DNA from: JBPCQA01 sp050998615
GTDB taxonomy: Bacteria; Actinomycetota; Actinomycetes; Propionibacteriales; Nocardioidaceae
Reading direction: 5' to 3'
DNA length: 64,000 nucleotides
Assembly (NCBI GenBank): GCA_050998615.1
Contig: JBPCQA010000017.1
Location: 45,911-109,910, forward strand
Position numbers and translations under genes: made by a program. Shown one piece after another: positions 7,254 to 16,201 of this stretch (its first letter is position 1; each line of letters starts with the position of its first letter). The notes under the pieces were generated by a model that was given only the letters and a program-made list of their open reading frames with translations, was not told where the DNA came from and ran no database searches.

Positions 7254-9659
7254 CTAGAGTTTTTCGACCGGGGCATAGCGCAGCAGCAGGCGCTTGACGC
7301 CGCTGGACCCGAAGTCGATGGACGCCACCGCCTTCTCGGCTTGACCTTGGACGGTGACGACCGTGCCGAGGCCAAACGAGTCGTGCATGACCCGGTCCCC
7401 GGGGGATAGCGAGGGGACCGGTCGAGTTCCTGCTGTCGGCTTGGCCGGCGGCAGGTCGGGAAGGTAAGCGCCCCGGCTGCCATACCTGGTGGTAGCCGAC
7501 GAACTCTCCCACGAGGTTTGGTCGTCCTCGGTGCGCCGCCAGTCGATCAGGTCGGCGGGCAACTCGCCGAGGAACCGAGACGGCGGGTTGTGCTGGGGCG
7601 CCCCCCATGCGGAGCGGACCACGGCCCGGGAGACGTAGAGCCGCTCGCGGGCCCGGGTAAGGCCGACGTACGCGAGCCGCCTCTCCTCCTCAAGCTCGTC
7701 CGGGTCACCGACCGACCGGGCGTGCGGGAACACCCCGTCTTCGAGGCCGGTCAAGAACACCACGGGGAACTCCAGCCCCTTGGCCGTGTGCAGGGTCATC
7801 AACGTCACCACGCCGCCAGCTTCGTCCTCATCTGGGATCTGGTCGGAGTCGGCCACTAACGCCACCCGCTCGAGGAACTCACCGAGCGAGGCGTCCTCGC
7901 GCTCGTCGGCGAACTCGCGGGCGACTGCGAGCAGCTCACGAAGGTTCTCGAGCCGGGACTCGTCTTGTGGGTCAGTCGACGCCTCCAACTCGGCGAGATA
8001 ACCGGATCTGGTCAGCACGGCATCCAGGATGTCATCGGGCCTGGAGCCAGCGGCGACCAGCTCTTGTAGACCCTCGATCAGCGCGACGAAGGCGTCGATG
8101 TTCTTCACCGAGCGGGTCGCGATCAAAGGTGCGTCAGCGGCGTGGTGAAGTGCTTCCCACAATGGCATCCCGGCGCGTTGGGCGAGCACATCTACGCGGG
8201 CCTCGGCTCGCTCACCGATGCCGCGTTTGGGCACGTTGAGGATCCGCCGCAACGACACGGTGTCGTCGGGGTTGACCAGCAACCGCAGGTAGGCCAGCGC
8301 GTCACGCACCTCACGTCGCTCGTAGAACCGGACCCCACCGACCACCTTGTAGGGCAAGCCCACCCGGATGAACACCTCTTCGAAGACACGGCTTTGTGCG
8401 TTGGTCCGGTAGAAGACCGCGACATTGCCGGGCCTGGCTACTCCCTCGTCAGTGAGCCGATCGATCTCCTCGGCGACGAACTGCGCTTCGTCATGCTCGC
8501 TGTCGGCGACGTAGCCGATGATGCGCTCACCCGGCCCGGCTTCCGACCACAGGTTCTTGGGTTTGCGGCCAGTATTTTGGGCGATCACGGAGTTTGCGGC
8601 AGACAGGATCGTCTGCGTCGATCGGTAGTTTTGCTCCAACAAGATCGTCGTGGCGTTGGGGAAGTCCTGCTCGAACTGCAAGATGTTGCGGATGCTCGCG
8701 CCGCGAAACGCGTAGATCGACTGGTCGGCGTCTCCGACCACCATCAGCTCCGCGGGATCGGTGACCGGCGCGCCCAAAGGTGCGCCGGCTCCGGCAGAGT
8801 CGTCCGGGGATGCTCCGACGAGATCACCGTCCACCGTACGACGAGTTGTGCCGCCGCCGCACAGCTCGCGGATCAAGACGTACTGGGCGTGGTTGGTGTC
8901 TTGGTATTCGTCGACGAGCACGTGACGAAACCGCCTGCGGTAGCTCTCGCGCACGTCGGGAAGAGTTTGGAGGAGACTGACGGTCGTCATGATCAGGTCG
9001 TCGAAGTCGAGCGCGTTGGCTTCACGCAGGCGTGCCTGGTAGGTGGTGTAGCACTCGGCGAAGGTGCGCTCGAGATGGTTGTGCGCCTCAGCTGTGGCGA
9101 TCTCGGGGGTTTTGAGCTCGTTTTTGCAGTTGCTGACCCAATTGAGCACGGCCCTAGGTTGGTAGCGCTTGACGTCGAGATCGAGGTCGCGGCAGACCAG
9201 TGTCAGCAGCCGTCTGGCGTCCGCGTCGTCGTAGATCGAGAAGTTGGACCGGTAGCCCAGGTGGGCGATCTCCCTGCGCAGAATGCGTACGCACGACGAG
9301 TGAAACGTCGAAACCCACATAATCTTGGCCCGACCACCGACCAGCTCGGCCACCCGATCGCGCATCTCGGCCGCTGCCTTATTGGTGAACGTGATAGCCA
9401 GGATCGAGGCGGGGTGCACCTTGCGTTGCGCGAGCAACCAGGCGATCCGGCGGGTCAGCACCCGGGTTTTGCCGGAGCCTGCGCCGGCGACAACGAGCAG
9501 CGCCGTGCCTTCATGGATGACCGCCGCGCGCTGTGAGTCGTTGAGCCCGTCGAGCAATTCCTCCGGGGTCGGCGAATGCCGGGGGCGCGGTTCTGCTTCG
9601 GGACCGGCGAGCTCGGGGTCGGGCTCGACGAGCCTGGGCAATGGGAACAGCGCGGACAT
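7254..9659 (-). CDS. pcrA: ATP-dependent DNA helicase UvrD/PcrA
   Basis: An 801-residue superfamily-1A 3'-5' helicase. Visible motifs, in order, are the Q-motif GLNDSQRAAV, Walker A AGAGSGKT (residues 58-65), the DEYQDTNHAQ Walker B box, GDADQSIYAFRGA (motif III), QNYRST (motif IV), TLHTAKGLEFPVVFL (motif V) and VGLTRARERLYV (motif VI). The C-terminal tail ends in a Tudor-like PcrA domain (GDRVMHDSFGLGTVV). It unwinds DNA in nucleotide-excision and mismatch-type repair and in replication restart. Its place upstream of sucCD matches the conserved actinobacterial order. An acid-rich insert around residues 270-300, between the DEYQDT box and GDADQS, is somewhat longer than in most homologues. 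Confidence 0.95.
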   Translation of the reverse strand: MSALFPLPRLVEPDPELAGPEAEPRPRHSPTPEELLDGLNDSQRAAVIHEGTALLVVAGAGSGKTRVLTRRIAWLLAQRKVHPASILAITFTNKAAAEMRDRVAELVGGRAKIMWVSTFHSSCVRILRREIAHLGYRSNFSIYDDADARRLLTLVCRDLDLDVKRYQPRAVLNWVSNCKNELKTPEIATAEAHNHLERTFAECYTTYQARLREANALDFDDLIMTTVSLLQTLPDVRESYRRRFRHVLVDEYQDTNHAQYVLIRELCGGGTTRRTVDGDLVGASPDDSAGAGAPLGAPVTDPAELMVVGDADQSIYAFRGASIRNILQFEQDFPNATTILLEQNYRSTQTILSAANSVIAQNTGRKPKNLWSEAGPGERIIGYVADSEHDEAQFVAEEIDRLTDEGVARPGNVAVFYRTNAQSRVFEEVFIRVGLPYKVVGGVRFYERREVRDALAYLRLLVNPDDTVSLRRILNVPKRGIGERAEARVDVLAQRAGMPLWEALHHAADAPLIATRSVKNIDAFVALIEGLQELVAAGSRPDDILDAVLTRSGYLAELEASTDPQDESRLENLRELLAVAREFADEREDASLGEFLERVALVADSDQIPDEDEAGGVVTLMTLHTAKGLEFPVVFLTGLEDGVFPHARSVGDPDELEEERRLAYVGLTRARERLYVSRAVVRSAWGAPQHNPPSRFLGELPADLIDWRRTEDDQTSWESSSATTRYGSRGAYLPDLPPAKPTAGTRPVPSLSPGDRVMHDSFGLGTVVTVQGQAEKAVASIDFGSSGVKRLLLRYAPVEKL

Positions 9660-9834
9660 GTTGCTCTCATGTTACGTGCCGGAGCCGACACTCCCGATCG
9701 CCCGAGTTACTGTCCGGAAGTTGTGAAAATCACCGGGCTCCTTAGGTTGGCTGGGGCAGGTTCGCTAGTCTGCGAGCGTCGTATGACTTCGTGGGTGGTC
9801 GCCCGCGGACCCTCTTGGAGGCGGTGAACAATTG

Positions 9835-10233
9835 ATGGCCCCGATTCGCATTGTGGTCGCCAAACCCGGCTTGGACGGGCACGACCGGGGCGCCAAGGTC
9901 ATCGCGCGAGCACTGCGCGACGCCGGCATGGAGGTCATCTACACCGGCCTGCACCAGACGCCCGAGCAGATCGTCGAGACGGCCATCCAAGAAGACGCCG
10001 ACATCGTCGGACTGTCAGTGCTTTCGGGCGCCCACATGACGTTGTTCCAGAAGGTGATCAAGCTGCTCGCTGAGCGCGATGCGACCGACATCCTCGTCTT
10101 CGGTGGCGGCATCATTCCCGAGGGCGACATCCCGTTGCTCGAGAAGGCGGGCGTGGCGAAGATCTTCACCCCGGGCACCAAGACCCAGCAGGTCATCGAC
10201 TGGGTCAAGGGGGCCATGTCCGAAGGAGCCTAA
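9835..10233 (+). CDS. B12-binding small subunit of a split acyl-CoA (methylmalonyl-CoA-type) mutase
   Basis: A 132-residue stand-alone cobalamin-binding domain like the C-terminal domain of methylmalonyl-CoA mutase and the small subunits IcmB/HcmB. The DxHxxG motif is present as DGHDRG, with His16 as predicted lower axial cobalt ligand, followed by VGLSVLSGAHMTL and VFGGGIIPEGD. A GGAGG ribosome-binding site lies about 15 nt upstream; ATG at 9835 is preferred over the TTG at 9832. Its likely partner is the catalytic subunit at 59345-60925, roughly 49 kb away. The two subunits are thus unlinked in this window. The gene is divergent from pcrA and convergent with vapC, sharing stop-codon bases. 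Confidence 0.85.
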   Translation: MAPIRIVVAKPGLDGHDRGAKVIARALRDAGMEVIYTGLHQTPEQIVETAIQEDADIVGLSVLSGAHMTLFQKVIKLLAERDATDILVFGGGIIPEGDIPLLEKAGVAKIFTPGTKTQQVIDWVKGAMSEGA

Positions 10234-10640
10234 GAGCCCGCCGGCTCATAGGTCGGTCCCGCTTCAGGGTTGCGCGCGTCGATCAAGTCATCGATGATGC
10301 GCAATTCAGCGGTGTCGTGAGTGAGCAGTGGCACCTTCTCGACAACGGCGGTAGCGGCGATGGCAAGATCGATGTGTCGGCGTCGTGGATTGCCGCCTCG
10401 GCGCATGACCGCCGATGCGAGCCGGCCCCATTCGCGGGCAACCTCGGGCGTGACGGGAAGCGGGTCGAACGCAGCCTCGACGGCGCTCAAGCGATCGATC
10501 CGGCGCCCACGCTCGTCGTCGTCGGTCGTGACGAGCGCTCCGAAGTGCAGCTCGGTCAGCGATACGACGCTAATCGCAGCCTCGATGTTGGTGGGCGGCT
10601 CGTCGCCGATGAGCACGGAAGTGTCCAGAAGCGCCCTCAT
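10230..10640 (-). CDS. PIN-domain toxin (VapC-like ribonuclease)
   Basis: A 136-residue PIN-domain protein. It starts with MRALLDTSVLIGDE, holding the first acidic metal ligand, has SVVSLTELHFG with the second acidic residue, and ends with RRRHIDLAIAATA and LLTHDTAELRII, the remaining conserved acidic positions. VapC toxins are Mg2+-dependent ribonucleases neutralised by a cognate antitoxin. The start overlaps the antitoxin stop by ATGA. The stop overlaps the stop of the convergent B12-protein gene by 3 nt. All catalytic positions look intact, so this pair may be functional. Confidence 0.88.
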   Translation of the reverse strand: MRALLDTSVLIGDEPPTNIEAAISVVSLTELHFGALVTTDDDERGRRIDRLSAVEAAFDPLPVTPEVAREWGRLASAVMRRGGNPRRRHIDLAIAATAVVEKVPLLTHDTAELRIIDDLIDARNPEAGPTYEPAGS

Positions 10641-10882
10641 CAGGTGAAGGGATCGACGAGTTCGGCCGCCAACTGGGTCAGGTCGTCGCCCAGTCCATGC
10701 GGCGCCGGTCCGCGCCACACTTGGGCAAGGGCGTCTCCTGTCACCCAGCGACGTCGGACCGTGGGTGAGAGTTCAGCGACGGGCCGTCCGGACACCGTGA
10801 CCGTCAAAGTCTCGCCGGCCTCGACGCGCCGCAGGACTTCACCGACCTGGTTGCGGAGTTCCTTCTGCGGGATTGAGTCCAT
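10640..10882 (-). CDS. Phd/YefM-family antitoxin paired with the PIN toxin
   Basis: An 80-residue antitoxin with a Phd/YefM N-terminal domain: KELRNQVGEVLRRVEAGETL followed by TVTVSGRPVAEL, the usual DNA-binding and dimerisation half. The C-terminal half is the toxin-neutralising arm. The reading frame stays open far upstream, but that extension lies over the GH65 gene and is a shadow; the ATG at 10882 gives the family's normal length. The protein should repress its own promoter, in the short gap (10883-10923) downstream of the GH65 stop. Confidence 0.85.
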   Translation of the reverse strand: MDSIPQKELRNQVGEVLRRVEAGETLTVTVSGRPVAELSPTVRRRWVTGDALAQVWRGPAPHGLGDDLTQLAAELVDPFT

Positions 10883-10923
10883 GTTGTCGACGGTAGTAGT
10901 TCTGCTACCGGCCGTGCTAGGGG

Positions 10924-13284
10924 TCAGGTAGCGGGGTCGCGGGGTTGGCGCCGGATCGGTGCGCGACCGGCGGGTTGGGTGGGCGCGACCAGCTGCCGCT
11001 GGTGAGCGATCGGCTGGCTTGCCGGCTTCATCGACACCGTGATGGGTCGGCCCTCGTGGTAAACGTCCAACGGCTCGCCCTCGAGAAGCTGGTAGGTGGC
11101 GGTGCTCGGCACCACCTCGACGTGCAGTCGGCGCTGTCGCAGGGTGATCGCGAAGCTGAGCCGAGTGAGGCCGGGAGGCAGCCGCGGAGTAAAGCTGACG
11201 GTGCCGTCTCGCTCGCGCAGCCCCGCGAATCCGGCCACCAGCGCGATCCAGGAGCCCGCCAGCGAGGCGATGTGCAGGCCATCGCGGGTGTTGTGCTCCA
11301 GGTCGTCGAGATCCATCAGTGCGGCCTCGCCGAGATAGTCGTGGGCCAGGCCGAGGTGGCCCACCTCGGCCGCCAGCACCGCTTGGCTGCACGCGGACAA
11401 CGACGAATCACGGACGGTAAGCCGCTCGTAGTAAGCGAAGTTGCGTGCCTTCTGCTCGGGGGAGAACGCGTCGCCGCGCAGGTGCATCGCCAACACGAGA
11501 TCGGCCTGTTTGACGACCTGCTTGCGGTAGAGGTCGAAGTAAGGGAAATGCAGCAGCAACGGGTAGTCCTCGGCCGTCGTCGCGGAGAAGTCCCACATCT
11601 GATGGCCGGTAAAGCCGCTGGACTGGGGGTGCACTTCCAGCCGTTCGTCGAACGGCACATACATGGCGGCCGCGGCGTCGAGCCAGCGTGCCGCCTCCTC
11701 CGGATCGATGCCGAGCCCGCGGGCCTTGTCAATGTGTCTGCGAGCGGCGTCGGCGGCTGCCCGGAGGTTGTGTTGGGCCATCAGGTTTGTGTAGACGTTG
11801 TTGTCGGCGACGGCGCTGTACTCGTCGGGACCGGTCACCCCGTCAATCCGGAACCGTCCCTGCGCGTCGTGATGGCCCAAAGAGAGCCAAAGCCGGGCGG
11901 TCTGGGTCAGCAGCTCCAACCCGACATCACGTTCGAAGGCCTCGTCACCGGTTGCGCCGACATAGCGTACGACGGCGTCGGCGATGTCGGCGCTGATGTG
12001 GAACGCCGCAGTGCCAGCCGGCCAATAGCTCGAACACTCCGCGCCGTCGATGGTGCGCCACGGAAAGGCGGCTCCAGCCAAACCAAGCTGGCTCGCCCGC
12101 GCCAACGCCATCGGCAGCGTGCGATGGCGCCAGCGAAGTGCGTGCGCGGCAGCGTCCGGCACCGTGTAGGTGAGCACTGGCAGCACGAACGTCTCAGTGT
12201 CCCAGAACGCGTGACCGTTATAGCCGGGCCCGGTCAGGCCCTTCGCCGGAATGGCGCGCCCTTCTGCCCGCGCACCGGCTTGCAGCACATGGAACAGCGC
12301 GAACCGGACCGCCTGCTGGATCTCGGGGTCGCCCTCGACCTCCACATCTGCGCCGTCCCAGAAGTCGTCGAGAAACTCGCGCTGCTCGGCCAGCAGACCT
12401 TCCCAGCCGGTTTGGCGCGCGGCGGCGAGCGCGGCATCGGTCTGGTCGCGTACCGCGGGTAAGGACCGCGCCTGCGACCAGCCGTACGTCACGAACTTGG
12501 TCAGCCTCAGACGCTGCCCCGGCTCAAGGGTGGAGATGACTGTCACCCGAGCCAGGTGCGGGAAGCTCTCGGACTGCACCTGCGTCGACTCGGGCCCATC
12601 CACGATGTGGTCCATTACCGCGCTCACGCAGAGCCCGCTATAGCGCGTGGAGTGGACGAGCCCGGCTCGGGCGCCCCGGGCAGCATCTTCCCGCTCCAGC
12701 AGTGGTGCCTCGAGCACCGCGGCAGCGCGTGGGTCGCTTGAGGTGTCCGGTAACTCCTCGTTCGCGACGAGCTCGGACTGTACGACGACTCGGCCGGGCC
12801 CGTCGATGAGCTCGACCTCGTAGTCGATTGCCGTCACCGCGCGCTGAACCAGGGACACCAGCCGCGTCGACGTGACGCGCACCCGGCGGCCGGCCGGAGA
12901 GATCCATTCCGCCCGACGACGCAGCACCCCGGTCCGGAAGTCGAGCACCCGCTCATGGGCGCTGAGCTCGCCGTACCGGACATCGAGGGGCTCGTCGTCG
13001 ACGAGCAGGCGGATCAGTTTTCCGTTGGTGACGTTGATGATCGCCTGTCCGTCTTCGGGGTTTCCGTAGCCGCGCTCGGCGTACGGCAGCGGCCGCTGTT
13101 CGTAGACGCCGTTGAGGTACGAGCCGGGCAGGCCATGGGGCTCCCCCTCGTCGAGGTTGCCACGCCAGCCGATGTGTCCGTTGGACAGCGCGAAGACGGA
13201 TTCCGACTGAGCCAGCACGTCAAGGTCCAGCTCCGTCTCCCGCACGCACCACGGCTCGACCGTGTACGCGCTGTGGCCGATCAC
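10924..13284 (-). CDS. Glycoside hydrolase family 65 disaccharide phosphorylase
   Basis: A 786-residue GH65 protein of the maltose/trehalose/kojibiose/nigerose phosphorylase type. It phosphorolyses an alpha-glucoside to beta-glucose 1-phosphate plus a sugar. It has the N-terminal beta-sandwich (ESVFALSNGHIGWRG), the (alpha/alpha)6 barrel with HAFWDTETFVLP, and VTGPDEYSAVADNNVYTN, which holds the predicted catalytic acid Glu. The C-terminal domain carries TRDGLHIASLAGSW. Its 3' neighbour in the operon's 5' direction is a beta-phosphoglucomutase-like HAD with a 4-nt overlap, the classic partner that converts beta-glucose 1-phosphate to glucose 6-phosphate. Exact disaccharide specificity cannot be read by eye; trehalose and maltose are the leading options. 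Confidence 0.9.
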   Translation of the reverse strand: MIGHSAYTVEPWCVRETELDLDVLAQSESVFALSNGHIGWRGNLDEGEPHGLPGSYLNGVYEQRPLPYAERGYGNPEDGQAIINVTNGKLIRLLVDDEPLDVRYGELSAHERVLDFRTGVLRRRAEWISPAGRRVRVTSTRLVSLVQRAVTAIDYEVELIDGPGRVVVQSELVANEELPDTSSDPRAAAVLEAPLLEREDAARGARAGLVHSTRYSGLCVSAVMDHIVDGPESTQVQSESFPHLARVTVISTLEPGQRLRLTKFVTYGWSQARSLPAVRDQTDAALAAARQTGWEGLLAEQREFLDDFWDGADVEVEGDPEIQQAVRFALFHVLQAGARAEGRAIPAKGLTGPGYNGHAFWDTETFVLPVLTYTVPDAAAHALRWRHRTLPMALARASQLGLAGAAFPWRTIDGAECSSYWPAGTAAFHISADIADAVVRYVGATGDEAFERDVGLELLTQTARLWLSLGHHDAQGRFRIDGVTGPDEYSAVADNNVYTNLMAQHNLRAAADAARRHIDKARGLGIDPEEAARWLDAAAAMYVPFDERLEVHPQSSGFTGHQMWDFSATTAEDYPLLLHFPYFDLYRKQVVKQADLVLAMHLRGDAFSPEQKARNFAYYERLTVRDSSLSACSQAVLAAEVGHLGLAHDYLGEAALMDLDDLEHNTRDGLHIASLAGSWIALVAGFAGLRERDGTVSFTPRLPPGLTRLSFAITLRQRRLHVEVVPSTATYQLLEGEPLDVYHEGRPITVSMKPASQPIAHQRQLVAPTQPAGRAPIRRQPRDPAT

Positions 13285-14060
13285 CGTGCGTCCATCAGCT
13301 CAGCCAGGTCGCTCACCACGACGTCGGCTCCGTGCTCGCGCAGTTGGTCGGCCTGTTCAACCCGGTTCACCCCGACGACCCAGCCGAAGTCTCCGGCCCG
13401 TCCCGCCGCCACCCCAGCCAGCGCGTCCTCGAACACCGCGGCAGCGGCAGGGGGTACGCCGAAGCTCGCCGCGGCGGCGAGGAAGGTGTCCGGGGCCGGC
13501 TTGCCCGGCAGGTGGTCACGCTCGATCACCAGCCCATCGATCCGTTCCTCGAACAGGTCCTCGATCCCTGCGGCGACCAGCACGTCGAGACAGTTGGCGC
13601 TCGACGAGACGACCGCTCGGTGCAACCCGGCGTCGCGCGCCGCTTCGACGTAGCGCACCGATCCGTCGTAGGCATCCACGCCGTCCTCGCGTATCCGGCG
13701 CAGCAAAATGTCGTTCTTCCTGTTCCCCAAGCCGAGCACAGTCTGGGCGCCCGGCGGATCATCTGCTTCGCCTTCGGGTAGCTCGATGTGACGTGAGGCG
13801 AGGAACGAGCGGGTGCCATCGGCCCGGGTCTTTCCGTCGACGTACGTGTCGTAGTCCCCGACAGGGTCGAACCGCGCGGACGGCTCGCCTGCTCGTTCGC
13901 TTCGCTCGGCCAAGAAGGCGTCGAACATCTCCTTCCAGGCAGCGGCGTGCACCTTCGCCGTCTTGGTGAGCACCCCGTCGAGGTCGAACAGACACGCCTC
14001 GATGGCGTCGGGAAGGCCCAACTGCGCCTTCGAAAGTGGGCTATCTTCGCTGTCGGTCAT
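13281..14060 (-). CDS. Beta-phosphoglucomutase-family HAD phosphatase/mutase
   Basis: A 259-residue HAD subfamily IA protein. The nucleophile/acid motif is FDLDGVLT near residue 30. Later motifs are VVSSSANC (motif II Ser), GKPAPDTFLAAA (motif III Lys) and VFEDALAGVAAGRAGDF (motif IV acids). It is predicted to interconvert beta-glucose 1-phosphate and glucose 6-phosphate. It is the first gene of a two-gene operon and overlaps the GH65 start by 4 nt. I use the ATG at 14060; a TTG at 14069 would add three residues. Confidence 0.88.
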   Translation of the reverse strand: MTDSEDSPLSKAQLGLPDAIEACLFDLDGVLTKTAKVHAAAWKEMFDAFLAERSERAGEPSARFDPVGDYDTYVDGKTRADGTRSFLASRHIELPEGEADDPPGAQTVLGLGNRKNDILLRRIREDGVDAYDGSVRYVEAARDAGLHRAVVSSSANCLDVLVAAGIEDLFEERIDGLVIERDHLPGKPAPDTFLAAAASFGVPPAAAAVFEDALAGVAAGRAGDFGWVVGVNRVEQADQLREHGADVVVSDLAELMDAR

Positions 14061-14445
14061 GGCGTCCAAGTTTGCCCCTTACTTCCCCGCGATTGCGGGA
14101 GATCTGCTGTTGCCGGCGCCAGAGAACGTTGGATCTCCAGCAATTCGCTGAAGAGGAGGGAAGTGTAGGCCCGGCTGGGTTCGTCTTCACGACGATCGTG
14201 CATTGACGGTAGAAGAGTCCGAGAACGCCAAGGCGTCGATCTTGAAGAAGCGGCTGTAGCCGCTCGCCGACGGGGGAACTGAACAGCCACCCGAAGGTGG
14301 CGGCGCTGGCACCGGCTCCGGATGTGACTGTGCAGGCTTCGAGCGGAACCTATCTCGGTCCCAGCACATCTTCGGCGGAGGCTAAGCTCGGCTGCGGCTG
14401 AGTCATCATAGGGACTCGGATCGACGTACGGAAAAGGAGCGGCCG
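14061..14445 (+). other. Gene-free leader with several strong hairpins
   Basis: No convincing gene is present in these 385 bases. I see AGCGGCT-GT-AGCCGCT (14249-14264), GCCACC-CGAA-GGTGGC (14286-14301), the arms GATGTG and CACATC around 14330-14370, and GAGTC...GACTC just before the DoxX-like gene. One plus-strand frame from about 14203 to 14400 reads like protein but has an internal TAG. It could be a structured 5' leader or regulatory RNA for the downstream gene, the divergent promoter region of the HAD/GH65 operon, or both. I could not match it to a known riboswitch class. Confidence 0.4.
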
Positions 14446-14877
14446 ATGAGGTTGGCATGGAGAGCTCGACACATCCCGGCCAGGTTGGCGACCGGGGCAT
14501 TCATCTTGAGTTCCGGCTTGAGCAAACGCGACGCAGACGAACAGACGGCGAACGGATTGTTCGGCATGGCCACCAACGCTTATCCGTTCCTTGCCCCGAT
14601 GGAGGCGGCCGGCTTCGCTCGGTTGTTGTCGATCGGGGAGATCACCTTGGGCACGGCGTTACTGCTGCCGATCGTGCCGACGACGGTGGCCGCGGCCGGG
14701 CTCGCCGCGTTCTCCGGGGGCCTCGTGGGCATGTACTTGCGTACGCCGGCGCTGCACCGAGAGGGCAGCGTGGCCCCGAGCCAGGACGGCATCGCGATTG
14801 CGAAGGACGTCTGGATGCTCGGCATCGCACTCGGTTTCCTCGTCGACGAGCTCGTCGAGGCTCGACGTAACAAGTAG
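14446..14877 (+). CDS. DoxX-like small integral membrane protein
   Basis: A 143-residue membrane protein with about four hydrophobic segments: an N-terminal ARLATGAFILSSG, then FARLLSIGEITLGTALLLP, VAAAGLAAFSGGLVGMYL and a last helix KDVWMLGIALGFLVDEL. The arrangement resembles DoxX/DoxD-like proteins found throughout actinomycetes. No catalytic motif is visible. It is monocistronic, preceded by a hairpin-rich leader and followed by sucC on the same strand about 130 nt later. Function unknown. Confidence 0.7.
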   Translation: MRLAWRARHIPARLATGAFILSSGLSKRDADEQTANGLFGMATNAYPFLAPMEAAGFARLLSIGEITLGTALLLPIVPTTVAAAGLAAFSGGLVGMYLRTPALHREGSVAPSQDGIAIAKDVWMLGIALGFLVDELVEARRNK

Positions 14878-15010
14878 CGCCCGCGGGCTCGCGGCGAGGT
14901 CATCGGGTCTCCTCGTGAAGGGCGGATACCCCGAGTCTGCCAAAGTCGGCAAGTCTGGTTAGGCTCCGAGTGATTCTTCCGCCGATCAGGATCGAAGGAC
15001 GGCTCATACC

Positions 15011-16201
15011 GTGGATCTGATGGAGTACCAAGCGAAGGAGCTCTTCGCCAAGCATGACGTTCCGGTGTCGATGGGCACCGTCGTCGAAAATGCTGAAGAC
15101 GCCGAAGCTGCCGCCGCGAAACTGGGTGGCCGGGTCGTGGTCAAGGCACAGGTGAAAGTTGGGGGCCGCGGCAAGGCCGGGGGAGTCAAGGTCGCCGAGA
15201 GCGCACGGGACGCGGTGGCCAAGGCCGGTGAGATTTTGGGCATGGACATCAAGGGTCACACCGTGCACCGCGTGCTGGTCGCCCCCGCCGCTGACATCGC
15301 CGACGAATATTACTTCTCCTACCTTGTCGACAGGACGAATCGCGGGTATCTCTGCATCGCCAGCACCGAAGGCGGTGTGGAAATCGAGATCGTGGCCCAC
15401 GACAAGCCAGCCGCCGTCGCCAAGGTCGCGATCGACCCCTTGGTCGGTGTCGACGATGCCAAGGCGCACGAGATCATCGACGCCACCGGCTTCCCGACGG
15501 AGATTGCCGACGAGGCAGTCGACGTGGTTAAGAGGCTGTGGGCCGTCTTCGTCGAGGAGGACGCCTCGCTGGTCGAGGTCAACCCGCTCGTTCGGCTCGG
15601 TGACGGCCACCTCGACGCGCTCGACGGCAAGGTGACGCTCGACGACAATGCGGCCTTCCGCCACCCCGATCACGCTCCGTTCGAGGACCGGAGGGCCGCC
15701 GACCCGCTCGAGGCAGCCGCCAAGGCGAAGGGCCTCAACTACGTCAAGCTAGACGGCGAGGTCGGCATCATCGGCAACGGCGCCGGATTGGTGATGTCGA
15801 CCCTCGATGTCGTCGCGTACGCCGGCGAGGCGTACGGCGGCGTCAAGCCGGCCAACTTCCTCGACATCGGCGGCGGCGCGTCGGCCGAAGTGATGGCCAA
15901 CGGCCTGGACATCGTTCTCGGGGACGAGCAGGTGAAGAGCGTGCTCGTCAATGTCTTCGGCGGCATCACGGCCTGTGACGCCGTGGCCAGCGGCATCGTA
16001 CAGGCGCTGAAGATTCTCGGCGAGCACGCGACCAAGCCGCTCGTCGTACGCCTGGACGGAAACAATGTCGACGCAGGTCGAAAGATCCTGGCCGACGCCA
16101 ACCACCCGCTGGTGATGTTGGCGGACACCATGGACGGCGCGGCCGATCGGGCCGCCGAGCTCGCTGCGTCAGCGACACACCAGAAGGCGCAGGTGCGGTG
16201 A
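15011..16201 (+). CDS. sucC: Succinyl-CoA synthetase beta subunit
   Basis: A 396-residue ATP-grasp protein opening with MDLMEYQAKELFAKHDVPV, typical of actinobacterial SucC. It has VVVKAQVKVGGRGKAGGV in the nucleotide-binding domain, LVEVNPLV at the metal site, and the GGASAEVMANGLDI...NVFGGITACD C-terminal ligase-CoA portion. With SucD it makes succinate, ATP and CoA from succinyl-CoA in the TCA cycle. Start is GTG at 15011. The TGA overlaps the sucD ATG (TGATG), so the subunits are translationally coupled. Confidence 0.96.
   Translation: MDLMEYQAKELFAKHDVPVSMGTVVENAEDAEAAAAKLGGRVVVKAQVKVGGRGKAGGVKVAESARDAVAKAGEILGMDIKGHTVHRVLVAPAADIADEYYFSYLVDRTNRGYLCIASTEGGVEIEIVAHDKPAAVAKVAIDPLVGVDDAKAHEIIDATGFPTEIADEAVDVVKRLWAVFVEEDASLVEVNPLVRLGDGHLDALDGKVTLDDNAAFRHPDHAPFEDRRAADPLEAAAKAKGLNYVKLDGEVGIIGNGAGLVMSTLDVVAYAGEAYGGVKPANFLDIGGGASAEVMANGLDIVLGDEQVKSVLVNVFGGITACDAVASGIVQALKILGEHATKPLVVRLDGNNVDAGRKILADANHPLVMLADTMDGAADRAAELAASATHQKAQVR

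Noticed and set aside
8142..9536. 464-residue plus-strand frame opposite pcrA
   Set aside because: Complete overlap with the helicase gene, arginine/histidine-rich composition typical of high-GC antisense frames, and no family resemblance.
10883..11392. Long N-terminal extension of the Phd-type antitoxin
   Set aside because: It is a shadow frame of the GH65 gene; the antitoxin ATG at 10882 gives normal size.
10945..12462. 505-residue plus-strand frame opposite the GH65 gene
   Set aside because: Antisense shadow of a clear GH65 protein; no motifs.
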